Source of the DNA: Streptosporangiaceae bacterium
GTDB lineage: Bacteria; Actinomycetota; Actinomycetes; Streptosporangiales; Streptosporangiaceae
Direction of reading: 5' to 3'
Length of the DNA: 64,000 bases
NCBI GenBank assembly: GCA_019239975.1
Contig: JAFAZE010000015.1
Location: forward strand, 18,638 to 82,637
Shown here: in pieces, positions 36,962 to 45,011 of the stretch
How the letters are laid out: each line of letters opens with the position of its first letter
Numbering within the stretch: the first letter of the stretch is position 1
Translations under genes and position numbers: made by a program
Notes under the pieces: model-generated
Seen by the model: the letters and a program-made list of their open reading frames with translations, nothing else
Told to the model about the DNA's origin: nothing
Databases searched by the model: none

Positions 36962-37171
36962 TTGGACGGCAACAACGAGCGACTGCTCACCCCCGGAGAG
37001 GTCGCCGCCTTGTTCCGGGTTGACCCGAAGACAGTCACCCGGTGGGCGGCGTCGGGACGGATCACCAGCATCCGAACCCCTGGCGGGCACCGCAGGTTCC
37101 GCGAATCTGAAGTCCGTGCCCTGCTCCGCGGCGACGGCGACGCGTCGCCCCAAGGCCATCCCGCGGCCTGA
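36962..37171 (+). CDS. bldC: BldC-family developmental regulator
   Basis: 69 residues, a single MerR-like winged helix (LLTPGEVAALFRVDPKTVTRWAASGRITSIRTPGGHRRFRESEVRALL). It aligns almost throughout with Streptomyces BldC, which binds direct repeats cooperatively and times entry into sporulation. Start is TTG 36962 with GAGGAG seven bases upstream. The C-terminal tail (GDGDASPQGHPAA) is variable. Its presence supports a filamentous, sporulating actinomycete. Confidence 0.92.
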   Translation: MDGNNERLLTPGEVAALFRVDPKTVTRWAASGRITSIRTPGGHRRFRESEVRALLRGDGDASPQGHPAA

Positions 37172-37247
37172 GATCCGCAGGTGTCCTGGTGCACGGGTAC
37201 GGTGCGCGGCGGCAGGGGCTTGCGGCGGCAGCCGTACGCCGTTGCGC

Positions 37248-37541
37248 TCAGTCCGCCTCCGGCCCGTGCTCGGGGTCGGGGTTGAGGTCGTCGTCCCAGC
37301 CAGGCTCGCCGTTCAGCCTGGCGAACTCAAGGAACTCGCGGCGAAGCGCGTCGTCTCCCGCGCGCCACTCCTCACGGCGCCGCGCGACCTCGTCGGCGGT
37401 AAGCGCCTGGGCCGCGAGCCGTGCGTAATCGGCGTCCTGTGGCCCGATCTCCTCGTACACGTCGCCGATGATGCGCCCGTCGTTCCCCGTCGCCGTGCGC
37501 GGAACCTGAAGGTTCCCGTTCGGTAGCCGAATGACAAACAT
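37248..37541 (-). CDS. Small acidic hypothetical protein paired with the metallopeptidase
   Basis: 97 residues starting MFVIRLPNGNLQVPRTATG. The first half looks like a small beta domain and the second like charged helices (TADEVARRREEWRAGDDALRREFLEFARL) with a very acidic end (WDDDLNPDPEHGPEAD). It begins 12 bp after the HExxH metallopeptidase stop and is surely cotranscribed. No family recognised. It could be an inhibitor/immunity partner or an unrelated rider; only the pairing is seen. Confidence 0.65.
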   Translation of the reverse strand: MFVIRLPNGNLQVPRTATGNDGRIIGDVYEEIGPQDADYARLAAQALTADEVARRREEWRAGDDALRREFLEFARLNGEPGWDDDLNPDPEHGPEAD

Positions 37542-37553
37542 CGCACGATCACC

Positions 37554-38951
37554 CTAGATGCCATAACGCCGGTTGAAGTAGAGCATCACCCTCAGCGCGG
37601 TTCGCGTGTCACCGCCAAGCATGTCGACCAGCGCCGGCCGCTGCCCCGACGCTATCGCGGCGAAAGCATCGGCGAAGAACTCCTTGCGCCCCAAGCCGCC
37701 GGGCTGGCGGTGGAAATCGCTCACGAGATGAGGCTGGCACTGATCATAGAGCATGCGGAACTGGGCCGAGTCGGATTGCCATTTACCTGGGGGGCTGTCC
37801 AGGTCGTCAAGAGCGTGCCCGACCTCGTGGCACATCACGTCCGGCGTCGGCGACGGCCGTGAGCCGACCACGAGCTTGCGCTCGCCGTACGCTCCCGCGC
37901 AGGCGTCCCAGCTTGCCCGGCCCGACGGCAGCGGCACTCCGCGCAGGCCGGTCATGTCGTCAAGCTCGGGCACGCCGCCCGGCCCGACGTAGATGCCGTC
38001 CAGCCCGTCGGCGAGTTTCTCCTTGATCTGCAGCGGGAACTCGGCGAGCCGGTCGATGGCGGAGATCACCTCCGGCGGCGGCGGTACGGCCGGATCCCAC
38101 TGCCGCCAGAGTACGGCCTCGAGTGGGCCGCAGTTCCTGCGGCCGTCGGCCGTGGGCGGCTGGCCGTAAGCATGGGGGGCCGCGAACGGCAGCTGCGACC
38201 CCAGCGCGCCCCGCGCCGAGCGCATGGCCGCCACCGCGCCGGGCGCCCGCGACGGCCCCGCGGCTGGGGGCGCCGCGGCGGGGCCGCCCACGACCTGGTA
38301 CCAGGGCCGCTTGGCGGTCTGCGCGCTCGCGTGCCCGGTGACAGCGGGGCTGTCGGCCGGCGGGGCCACCGGGGCCGTGCCGTACGGCGCCTCGCGTATC
38401 CGGGCGCGTCCCGCGCCGCCTCCGCCCGCGGGGCGGCCCCGTGCCGCCGGGCCGGCGATGCCGCCGGCCGGGCTGGGGCCTCCGTCGCCGCCCGCCACCC
38501 GGGCGCCCCCGGCCCTTCCGGGGTCCGCGATTCTTCCAGGGCCGACAACCCGTCCAGGGGCGCCCGCCGCCCCCTCGCCGTGCGGGGCTCCGGCACCGTG
38601 CGGGGCTCCGGCGCCGTGGTACGGCGCGCCACCCTGCGGTGGCGCGGGCTTGCGGTGCCTTCCCTGCGACTCCTGGCCGCTGGGCCGCGGTCCCTGCATC
38701 TCGCCGTGAACGGGCCGGCCGGCCTGATGCTCATGGGGACCGTAGGCACCGCGGGCGCCGTCGGAGGCCGGGCCATGGGAGGCGTAGGGATCGCGGGAAG
38801 CGGACGGGCCGTATGGCGCGGAGGTGCCGTAAGGGGCGTGGGGTCCATAGGGGCCGGATCCGGTCTCCCGGGCCCGGTCACGACCCGGACCGCGCTTGTC
38901 CGCAGCCCTGCGGGCGAGCCGGCGGACCCGGTCAAAGAGGCGTAGCCGCAT
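37554..38951 (-). CDS. HExxH zinc metallopeptidase with long disordered N-terminus (anthrax lethal factor-like fold suspected)
   Basis: 465 residues from ATG 38951. Residues 1-260 are Gly/Pro/Ala/His-rich low complexity, with repeated PYGP, PHGAGAPHG and GPGR motifs after an Arg-rich start (MRLRLFDRVRRLARRAADKRG). Residues about 270-465 are folded. CHEVGHALDD (about 374) supplies the two zinc His and catalytic Glu; KEFFADAFA (about 435) gives a likely third ligand Glu, the pattern of M34/ATLF-like zincins. No signal peptide or TM is visible. The following 97-residue gene may be a partner. Function unknown. Confidence 0.75.
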   Translation of the reverse strand: MRLRLFDRVRRLARRAADKRGPGRDRARETGSGPYGPHAPYGTSAPYGPSASRDPYASHGPASDGARGAYGPHEHQAGRPVHGEMQGPRPSGQESQGRHRKPAPPQGGAPYHGAGAPHGAGAPHGEGAAGAPGRVVGPGRIADPGRAGGARVAGGDGGPSPAGGIAGPAARGRPAGGGGAGRARIREAPYGTAPVAPPADSPAVTGHASAQTAKRPWYQVVGGPAAAPPAAGPSRAPGAVAAMRSARGALGSQLPFAAPHAYGQPPTADGRRNCGPLEAVLWRQWDPAVPPPPEVISAIDRLAEFPLQIKEKLADGLDGIYVGPGGVPELDDMTGLRGVPLPSGRASWDACAGAYGERKLVVGSRPSPTPDVMCHEVGHALDDLDSPPGKWQSDSAQFRMLYDQCQPHLVSDFHRQPGGLGRKEFFADAFAAIASGQRPALVDMLGGDTRTALRVMLYFNRRYGI

Positions 38952-39102
38952 AATTCGGTACTCCCTGGTTCTCGCCCAACGGCAAGCGTATGCCGAAACC
39001 GGCTGCCACGTCACCCCGCGTGACAGATAGTGATTCAACGTACAGGTGGGAAAACTTGGCTATTTCCGGCACGAACGCCCATCACCGCGTTAGGCTTCCC
39101 GC

Positions 39103-39525
39103 ATGTTGTTGCCTGGAGCCTTGCTTGTCCTTTTCCTGGCTGGCTGCTGGCTCTACTGCCTCGCTGACGCGGCGCTCACGCCGGCCGCCGAGTACCGGAG
39201 GCTCCCCAAGGCCGCCTGGGTCACCCTCATCGCGCTGACATTCATCGCCGGGGCCGTCGCATGGCTGATCACCCGCCGCGCGCACGGCAACGATCCCGGG
39301 CCCTCCACCGGGGAGGTGCCATACAGCTCCGGGGACGCCAGCCACCCGGAGCGCCTGCGATGGACCGCGGCTGATGACGCGGTGGTCCGCCACCCGGCCG
39401 GACGGTCCAGGAACGCCGGCCCGGGCGGCTGGACGGCCCCGAAGGGGCCCGATGATGATCCCGAGTTCCTGCTCGCGCTGGACCTGCTCATCCGCGGCAA
39501 CGCGGATACCGGCGAGGACCGCTGA
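39103..39525 (+). CDS. PLDc_N-domain membrane protein
   Basis: 140 residues. Two N-terminal hydrophobic segments (LLPGALLVLFLAGCWLYCLADAAL and WVTLIALTFIAGAVAWLI) enclose the TPAAEYRRLPKAAW loop typical of the phospholipase D N-terminal/PLDc_N family. A polar cytoplasmic tail follows (DDDPEFLLALDLLI). A -10-like TAGGCT ends six bases before the ATG, so translation may be leaderless. Function not known; related domains occur in cardiolipin synthases and small membrane proteins. Confidence 0.83.
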   Translation: MLLPGALLVLFLAGCWLYCLADAALTPAAEYRRLPKAAWVTLIALTFIAGAVAWLITRRAHGNDPGPSTGEVPYSSGDASHPERLRWTAADDAVVRHPAGRSRNAGPGGWTAPKGPDDDPEFLLALDLLIRGNADTGEDR

Positions 39526-39633
39526 TCCCCTGCGACGGCCGCGCCACGCGAGTCGTGGTAATGCTGGGCGAAGACCTGCGGGTCTGCGGGTCGGCCTCCA
39601 TGTCCCGCCGGCCGGGCCAGCACGTCCAGGCGG

Positions 39634-39670
39634 CCGGGCGACGTCGGCCTTCCGGCGGGGCGTCGCCCGG
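39634..39670. terminator. Hairpin between convergent genes
   Basis: Arms CCGGGCGACG (39,634-39,643) and CGTCGCCCGG (39,661-39,670) are perfectly complementary with a 17-nt GC-rich loop. Position between the ends of the PLDc_N and AHSA1 genes suggests a bidirectional terminator, though no T-run follows. Confidence 0.45.
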
Positions 39671-39687
39671 ACTGGCTGTGATCGTGC

Positions 39688-40170
39688 TCAGCGTTCCTTC
39701 AGCTCGATGAGCAGTTCTTCCAGGCGCTCGTCGGAGTCGCGGACTCCGCGTTCCATGCCGGAGGCGATCATCGCGTCGCGGTCTGCCACCGAAGAGAACG
39801 CCGAGACCGAGCGGACGAGTGTTCTGCCGTCGCGCTGCTCCATCGTCGTGGTCTCGAGCACGACGTGACCGGGCGCGCCCTCGAACTCGGACGTATGCAC
39901 GATGGCGTCGGGTGACGGGTCGCCGTGGAAGACCCCGTGGAAACCGTGGGCGTTGCCAGAGGTGTCGGTGTGCACGTAACGCCACCTTCCTCCATCGCGG
40001 ACGTCATAGCGCTCGATGGTCATCGTCAGATCGCGCGGGCCCAGCCACTGGACCAGCAACTCCGGATCGGTGTGGGCGCGGAACACCAGGTCACGCCCCG
40101 CTTCGAATTCGCGGGAAATGACGATCAGCGGTATGCCGGGTTCCGCGGTGATCTCAGTCTTGCTCATCAC
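39688..40170 (-). CDS. AHSA1/SRPBCC START-like domain protein
   Basis: 160 residues. The N-terminus SREFEAGRDLVFRAHTDPELLVQWLGP is the AHSA1 signature (xFxAPxxxVFxAxTdPexlxxWxgP), followed by a beta-rich ligand pocket (RDGGRWRYVHTDTSGNAHGFHGVFH). It ends in a charged helix. Overlaps the ArsR gene by 17 bp. Such ArsR/AHSA1 pairs are common; the protein may bind a hydrophobic ligand. Physiological role unknown. Confidence 0.9.
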   Translation of the reverse strand: MMSKTEITAEPGIPLIVISREFEAGRDLVFRAHTDPELLVQWLGPRDLTMTIERYDVRDGGRWRYVHTDTSGNAHGFHGVFHGDPSPDAIVHTSEFEGAPGHVVLETTTMEQRDGRTLVRSVSAFSSVADRDAMIASGMERGVRDSDERLEELLIELKER

Positions 40171-40513
40171 TGCTCCTTTCGTAGTCCTCTGTGGCCTGCA
40201 GTGCGGCCAGCAACTCGTCGAGCTGCTCGTGGCTTTCGTCCCAGAAGCGCTGGTAGCGGGCGAGCCATGCGGTCACCTCGCGCAGCGGTTCGGCCTCCAG
40301 CCGGCTGAGCCGCGCGGTCACGCGGCGCGTCCGCGAGACCAGGCCCGCCTGCTCGAGCACCTTCAGGTGCTTGGAGATCGCCGGCTGGGACACGCTGAAT
40401 GGCGCGGCGAGCTCGGCGACGGTCGCCTCGCCCTCGGCAAGCCGGTTCAGAATCGCCCGCCGGGTTGGGTCGGCGAGCGCCCCGAACACGAGGCTGAGCC
40501 TGTCAGTTGCCAT
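40154..40513 (-). CDS. ArsR-family winged-helix repressor
   Basis: 119 residues from ATG 40513 (GAAAGG eight bases upstream; ATG 40519 is too close to it). The wHTH reads DPTRRAILNRLAEGEATVAELAAPFSVSQPAISKHLKVLEQAGLVSRTRR. No obvious metal-binding cysteines, so it is of the metal-independent group that partners SRPBCC proteins. A palindromic operator lies just upstream, supporting autorepression of the two-gene operon. Confidence 0.92.
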   Translation of the reverse strand: MATDRLSLVFGALADPTRRAILNRLAEGEATVAELAAPFSVSQPAISKHLKVLEQAGLVSRTRRVTARLSRLEAEPLREVTAWLARYQRFWDESHEQLDELLAALQATEDYERSSDEQD

Positions 40514-40532
40514 CAGCATAACCTTTCAGTTC

Positions 40533-40550
40533 TAAAACCATCTGGTTATA
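40533..40550 (-). promoter_or_regulatory. Probable ArsR operator
   Basis: Imperfect palindrome TAAAACCATCTGGTTATA, core AACCA-TC-TGGTT with an extra TA pair on each side. It lies 20-37 bp before the arsR start in an AT-rich patch and resembles the AACCAxxTGGTT sites of similar ArsR/AHSA1 operons. Confidence 0.6.
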
Positions 40551-40861
40551 GAGTATGAGCGAACGGCCATGCTGTCAAGAGCCCCGGATACGCGTGCCGT
40601 CAGGCGACGACAGCCGCCAGCTCACTAGCCCGCTTCCGTGTTATCCGCAGCACCTAAATCACTGCTCACGCCAGCCCAGCACCACGGGTCACATCAGTAC
40701 CAGACATCATGATGGTGGAATCCAGGGTGCCGTATCAGACCCCGCGTCTCCGCGATCATGTTGGTTGCCCGTTTTGTCCCCGGGATGACGGAATCAGGGG
40801 CCGTACGGGGTCGCCGCCCGCCGGACGGAACCGCCGGCACGGCGCGGCGCGGCACGGCGCG
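40551..40861. other. Intergenic region between ccsB end and arsR
   Basis: About 310 bp without a supportable gene. It holds the far promoter part of arsR, a 10-bp palindrome CATCATGATG at 40,705-40,714 and a GC-rich stretch (40,800-40,860) downstream of ccsB that may form termination hairpins. Nothing else was recognised. Confidence 0.3.
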
Positions 40862-42046
40862 TCAGCCGACGCCGGCGTAGGAGTGCATGCCGGTGACGAA
40901 AACCTGAACGACCAGGACGTTGAATATCAGGCTGGCGAAGCCGAGCAGCTGGATGAGGTGGGCACGGCGGCCCCGCCACCCGGCGGTGGCCCGCGCGTGC
41001 AGGAAGCAGGCGTACAGCACCCACGTGATGAACGCCCAGGTCTCCACCGGGTCCCAGCCCCAGTACCGGCCCCACGCCTGGTCGGCCCAGATCGCGCCCG
41101 CGATGACGCCGAACGTCCAGACCGGAAAGCCGAACACGACGGTCCGGTAGGTGAGCCGGTCGAGCTGCTCGGCGCCCGGCAGCCTCAGCACGATCCCGTT
41201 GCCGGGCGCCGCCTTGCCCGCCGGCACCCTCTTGCCGTACCGGCCGGCCACCAGGTAGACGACGCCGAACACGGCCGCGACGAAGAAGATCCCGGTCGCC
41301 AGCGTCATCGCCGCGACGTGGATGTCCAGCCAGTACGACTGCAGCGCCGGGACAAGCGGCCCGGCCGCGGTGTAGATGAGCGTCTCGGTCAGCCCGAGCG
41401 CGACGACGACCGAGCCCATCACGAAGACGCCCAGCGCCCAGGCGCGGTAGCGGAGGATGACGCCGACGAAGAAGATCGTGGCCACGCACGTCAGCGCGGT
41501 GACGAACTCGTACATGTTGCCCCACGGCGCCCGGTGCACGGCGAGCCCCCGGGTGACGACCGCCACGGTGTGCGCCGACACGCCCAGCACGCTGAGCGCC
41601 AGGGCGGCCTGCACCCAGGCTCCCGCCTGGCGGACGGCGCCGAAGCCGGACGGCACGACCTCGGGCAGCGGCCTGCCCTGCTCCGGTCCGGCGGCGCGGG
41701 TCTCCCCGGTCGCGGGTGGCGCCGCCGGGTCCGCCCCCGCGGGCACCGCGTCCGCTGGCCGCCCGGCCTCGCCCGGGGCCGTCACGTCCGCCGGGGGCTT
41801 GGCGGCCGCCGGCGCGCCGGCCACGGTCTGGGCGCCGGCCACCGCGGCGCCGACGGCGGCGAGCTGGGCGACCCGCGCCTCGCTCGCGGCACGCTGCGCG
41901 CCAGCCGCCGAGGCAGCGCGCCGTGGCCGGCCGAAGGCGAAGTCGCCGGCGAACGCGAGTACCGACAGGGAGTAGACAACCAGCGCCGCGATCAGGAAGT
42001 CGTTGCTGACCTGGCCCAGGCCGAGGTTGACGGACACGAGCCTCAC
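40862..42046 (-). CDS. ccsB: Cytochrome c biogenesis protein CcsB (CcsA/ResC-type haem handling)
   Basis: 394 residues, polytopic. The signature haem-handling block WGRYWGWDPVETWAFITWVLYACFLHAR (tryptophan-rich WWD-like motif) is intact, and conserved His residues appear in HRAPWGNMYEF and LDIHVAAMTLA. An Ala/Pro-rich insert (residues about 45-130) is not part of the family core. With ResB it forms the system II synthase that moves haem outward and ligates it to apocytochrome c CXXCH sites. The ATG overlaps the resB stop (ATGA). Confidence 0.95.
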   Translation of the reverse strand: MRLVSVNLGLGQVSNDFLIAALVVYSLSVLAFAGDFAFGRPRRAASAAGAQRAASEARVAQLAAVGAAVAGAQTVAGAPAAAKPPADVTAPGEAGRPADAVPAGADPAAPPATGETRAAGPEQGRPLPEVVPSGFGAVRQAGAWVQAALALSVLGVSAHTVAVVTRGLAVHRAPWGNMYEFVTALTCVATIFFVGVILRYRAWALGVFVMGSVVVALGLTETLIYTAAGPLVPALQSYWLDIHVAAMTLATGIFFVAAVFGVVYLVAGRYGKRVPAGKAAPGNGIVLRLPGAEQLDRLTYRTVVFGFPVWTFGVIAGAIWADQAWGRYWGWDPVETWAFITWVLYACFLHARATAGWRGRRAHLIQLLGFASLIFNVLVVQVFVTGMHSYAGVG

Positions 42047-43716
42047 TCTCCCGTTTCTGATTGACGCGCCGGCCCGGTGCTGTGGTGTGCCGCCGCGAGC
42101 TCGTTGGCGAGCGACGCGAACTCGTCCTCGAAGCCGCCGCTCGCGTCGGTCCGCGCGAGACCCCCGACCTGCACCGTGGTCCCCCGCTCTCCGGCGCGGG
42201 CACGCACGAACACCCGCCGGCGCCGCACCATGAACGACAGCAGCAGGCCGGCGAGAGCGGCGATGCCGCAGGCGAGCGCGGGCAGCTGCCCCGGGTCATG
42301 GGTGATCTGCAGGCTCACCCACTGCCGATATCCGGTGAACGCGATCGTTCCCCGGCCGCCCGGCAGGCGCAGCGTCTGGCCTGGCTGCAGCAGCTCCGTA
42401 CCGGTGGTCAGCCGCCGCATGCCCGCGGTGTCGAGCTGGTAGACGGACTGCGGGACGCCGGAGTTCATGCCGAGGTCCCCGGCGTAGGCGATCAGGCTCA
42501 CGGCCGGGTTGCCGGCGGCCGGAAACACCGATTCCAGCGTGCCGCCCACGTCGACCGCGGTCGGCACGAACACGCAGAGGAAGCCGAGCTGCTGGGGCTG
42601 CGCCCCGGGCACCTTGACCACTCCCTCGGACAGGAAGTTGCCGGTGCTGCCCGGGATGAACGGCGTGGCCGCGTTGTACACGACCTGTCCCCTCGCGTCC
42701 GTCACCCGGAACACCGGCGCATAGCCGTGCCCGATCAGGTACACCTTCGTCGAGTCAACCGACAGCGGCCGGTTGATCTCCAGGTCGTATGACCGCGCCG
42801 GGTCGCCCGGGCTCGCCGTGTAACTGATCCGCGCGTCGAAGAACGAAGGCTGCCCACGGTCCGGCCCCGACTCCAGGTAGCTGGCGGCGAACTGGTTCAG
42901 GGTGATCGTGAACGGCGGGAGATCGCCGCCGCCGACCAGCCTGCCCGGATGGAACTCATCCAGCGCGGACCTGGTGTCGGCGAACGTCTGCCCCGCCACG
43001 AGCAGCTTGTCGGCCTTGTAACCGAACAGGCCGCCCAGCGCGATGGACACCAGCACCCCGAGCAGCGCCAGGTGGAACAGCAGGTTTCCCGCCTCGCGCA
43101 GGTATCCCCGCTCCGCGGACACCCAGGTCTCGGCGGCGGGAGCCCGGCGCAGCCGGAACCCGCGGCGGGCCAGCACGCCGGCCGCGGCCTCGATCGCCTC
43201 GTCCGGCGGCAGCGCGGTCGAGTACCCGGCCGAGTGCGGCAGCCTGCTCAGGAACCGCGGCGCGCGGGGCGGGAGCGAACGCGCCGAGCCGGCCAGCCGG
43301 AACGTGCGCGGCACCACGCAGCCGACCAGGGAGGTGAACAGCAGCAGGTAGATGGCGGCGAACCACGGCGCCGCGAACACGTTGAAGAGCCCGAGGTGGT
43401 TCAGCAGCGGCGCCAGCGCCGGGTGCGAGGTGAAGTACTGCTGCACGCCCGCCGGGTCGGCGCCCTCCTGCGGCAGCATCGACCCCGGCACGCTGCCGAG
43501 CGCGAGAAGAAAGAGCAGGACCAGCGCCGTCCGCATGGAGGTCAGCTGCCGCCAGCCCCAGGTGAGCCACCCGCTGATACCGAACGAAGGCGGCGCGCTC
43601 TTCCCGGTGCCGTCACTCCCCGCACCATCACTCCCCGCACCGGCACCCCCCGAACCGGCGCCGGACGGCACGATGTCCAGCCCCGCCGCGGCCTCCTCGG
43701 CACGTACGTCCGTCAT
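42043..43716 (-). CDS. resB: Cytochrome c biogenesis protein ResB
   Basis: 557 residues. TM helices LTSMRTALVLLFLLALGSVPGS, FAAIYLLLFTSLVGCVVPR, LLFHLALLGVLVSIALGG and a C-terminal helix frame a large extracytoplasmic region (FAASYLESGPDRGQPSFFDARISY..., INRPLSVDSTKVYLIGHGYAP), the ResB pattern. The system II partner of CcsB. It starts 4 bp after the tlpA stop; in many actinomycetes ccdA lies at this junction but is missing here. Confidence 0.95.
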   Translation of the reverse strand: MTDVRAEEAAAGLDIVPSGAGSGGAGAGSDGAGSDGTGKSAPPSFGISGWLTWGWRQLTSMRTALVLLFLLALGSVPGSMLPQEGADPAGVQQYFTSHPALAPLLNHLGLFNVFAAPWFAAIYLLLFTSLVGCVVPRTFRLAGSARSLPPRAPRFLSRLPHSAGYSTALPPDEAIEAAAGVLARRGFRLRRAPAAETWVSAERGYLREAGNLLFHLALLGVLVSIALGGLFGYKADKLLVAGQTFADTRSALDEFHPGRLVGGGDLPPFTITLNQFAASYLESGPDRGQPSFFDARISYTASPGDPARSYDLEINRPLSVDSTKVYLIGHGYAPVFRVTDARGQVVYNAATPFIPGSTGNFLSEGVVKVPGAQPQQLGFLCVFVPTAVDVGGTLESVFPAAGNPAVSLIAYAGDLGMNSGVPQSVYQLDTAGMRRLTTGTELLQPGQTLRLPGGRGTIAFTGYRQWVSLQITHDPGQLPALACGIAALAGLLLSFMVRRRRVFVRARAGERGTTVQVGGLARTDASGGFEDEFASLANELAAAHHSTGPARQSETGE

Positions 43717-43720
43717 CGGC

Positions 43721-44329
43721 TCAGGCTGCCTTCCCCGTCACCCTCATGAGGATCGCGTTCAGCTCCGAGTACGTCGTGCTGCCGAACACCGCCCCCGCCA
43801 CGCGGCCCGACCGGTCGACGACCAGCGTCGTCGGCGTCCCGCTGATGGGCACCGCCGAGCTGAAATCCTGCGTGATCACGTACCCCGGATCGCTCACGCT
43901 CGGGTACCTGATGCCGAAGCCGCGCGCGAACGCCCCGGCGCTGGCCGGATCGTCGTTCACGTCGACGCCGAGGAACCGCACGCCCGACGGCTGGTACTTC
44001 GCGGAAAGCACCGCGAGCGCCGGGGCCTCCGCGCGGCACGGCGTGCACCAGGACCCCCAGAAGTTGACCACGACCACCCTTCCGCGGTACGCCGCGAAAC
44101 TCAGCCGGGACCCGGTGAGCGTCGTGCCGGTGAAGTCCGGCACCGGATGGCGGTGACCCGCCGCGTACAGCACGGCGCTCGTGCTGCCGCCCACGTAGCT
44201 CACGCCGCCGGCCGCTCCGCCACCGCCGGCGCCGGCCACCAGCACCACGGCCACCACCAGTGCGGTCACCGCGAGCGCCGCCGGGATGAGCACCCGGCGT
44301 TTGGCTCTCGATACGGTGCCTCTGAACAA
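43721..44329 (-). CDS. TlpA/ResA-like membrane-anchored thiol-disulfide oxidoreductase
   Basis: 202 residues. One N-terminal TM (LIPAALAVTALVVAVVLVAG) anchors a thioredoxin fold outside the membrane; the active site is WCTPCRAEAP, with cis-Pro in GTPTTLVVD. It reduces apocytochrome c haem-binding thiols. Start is TTG 44329, supported by AAGGA six bases upstream and by the need for the basic N-terminus. Cotranscribed with resB and ccsB. Confidence 0.92.
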   Translation of the reverse strand: MFRGTVSRAKRRVLIPAALAVTALVVAVVLVAGAGGGGAAGGVSYVGGSTSAVLYAAGHRHPVPDFTGTTLTGSRLSFAAYRGRVVVVNFWGSWCTPCRAEAPALAVLSAKYQPSGVRFLGVDVNDDPASAGAFARGFGIRYPSVSDPGYVITQDFSSAVPISGTPTTLVVDRSGRVAGAVFGSTTYSELNAILMRVTGKAA

Positions 44330-44368
44330 GGGGGGTCCTTGCGATCTCCTACAGGGGGTAGTAAGGCC

Positions 44369-45004
44369 CTATTGTGCCGCATCGCCCTCTCGTACCTGAC
44401 GCCGGGCCGGCACCACGTACGAGATCCCGGTGATCCGGTCCCCGGAGTAGGTGAAACTCGTGACGCTGCCGAGCGCGCACTCGCGGCGCCTCGGGTTGTG
44501 CCAGAGGTGGCGCCCCTCCGCGCCGCGGCGGGTCACCCAGATCGGCAGCTGGTGGCTCACGCAGACGGCCTCGCGTCCCTCCGCCGCGAGACGGGCGCGC
44601 TCCATCACCGCGGCCACCCGCGCCACGACATGGCTGTACGGCTCCCCCCACGAGGGCAGGAACGGGTTCACAAGGCGCCGCCAGTGCCTGGGATGGCGCA
44701 GCGACCCGTCGCCGACGCCGAAGATCATCCCTTCGAAATGATTCCACGGCTCGACCAGCCGCTCGTCCGTCACGATCTCGAGGCCGAGGCGCTCGGCCAC
44801 CGGCCCGGCCGTCTCCACCGTGCGGTCGAGCGGTGACGAGAAAAGGGCAACCACCGGCCGTTCGGCAAAAAAATCGGCGGCGGCCGCTGCCATCATGCGG
44901 CCGTTCGCCGACAGATGGTAACCGGGCAGGCGGCCGTAGATGATGCCGCTGGGATTCTCGACCTCACCATGCCTGAGCAGGTGAATGATGGTTGTGTCGG
45001 ACAT
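44369..45004 (-). CDS. Histidine phosphatase superfamily protein
   Basis: 211 residues. The phosphohistidine motif LLRHGEVENP is near the N-terminus, with the second catalytic His in CVSHQLPIWV and conserved SSPLDRTVETA. A phosphoglycerate-mutase-like phosphatase of unknown substrate, conserved upstream of the ccs genes in actinomycetes. It lies 39 bp before tlpA. Confidence 0.92.
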   Translation of the reverse strand: MSDTTIIHLLRHGEVENPSGIIYGRLPGYHLSANGRMMAAAAADFFAERPVVALFSSPLDRTVETAGPVAERLGLEIVTDERLVEPWNHFEGMIFGVGDGSLRHPRHWRRLVNPFLPSWGEPYSHVVARVAAVMERARLAAEGREAVCVSHQLPIWVTRRGAEGRHLWHNPRRRECALGSVTSFTYSGDRITGISYVVPARRQVREGDAAQ

Positions 45005-45011
45005 GGCGTCG

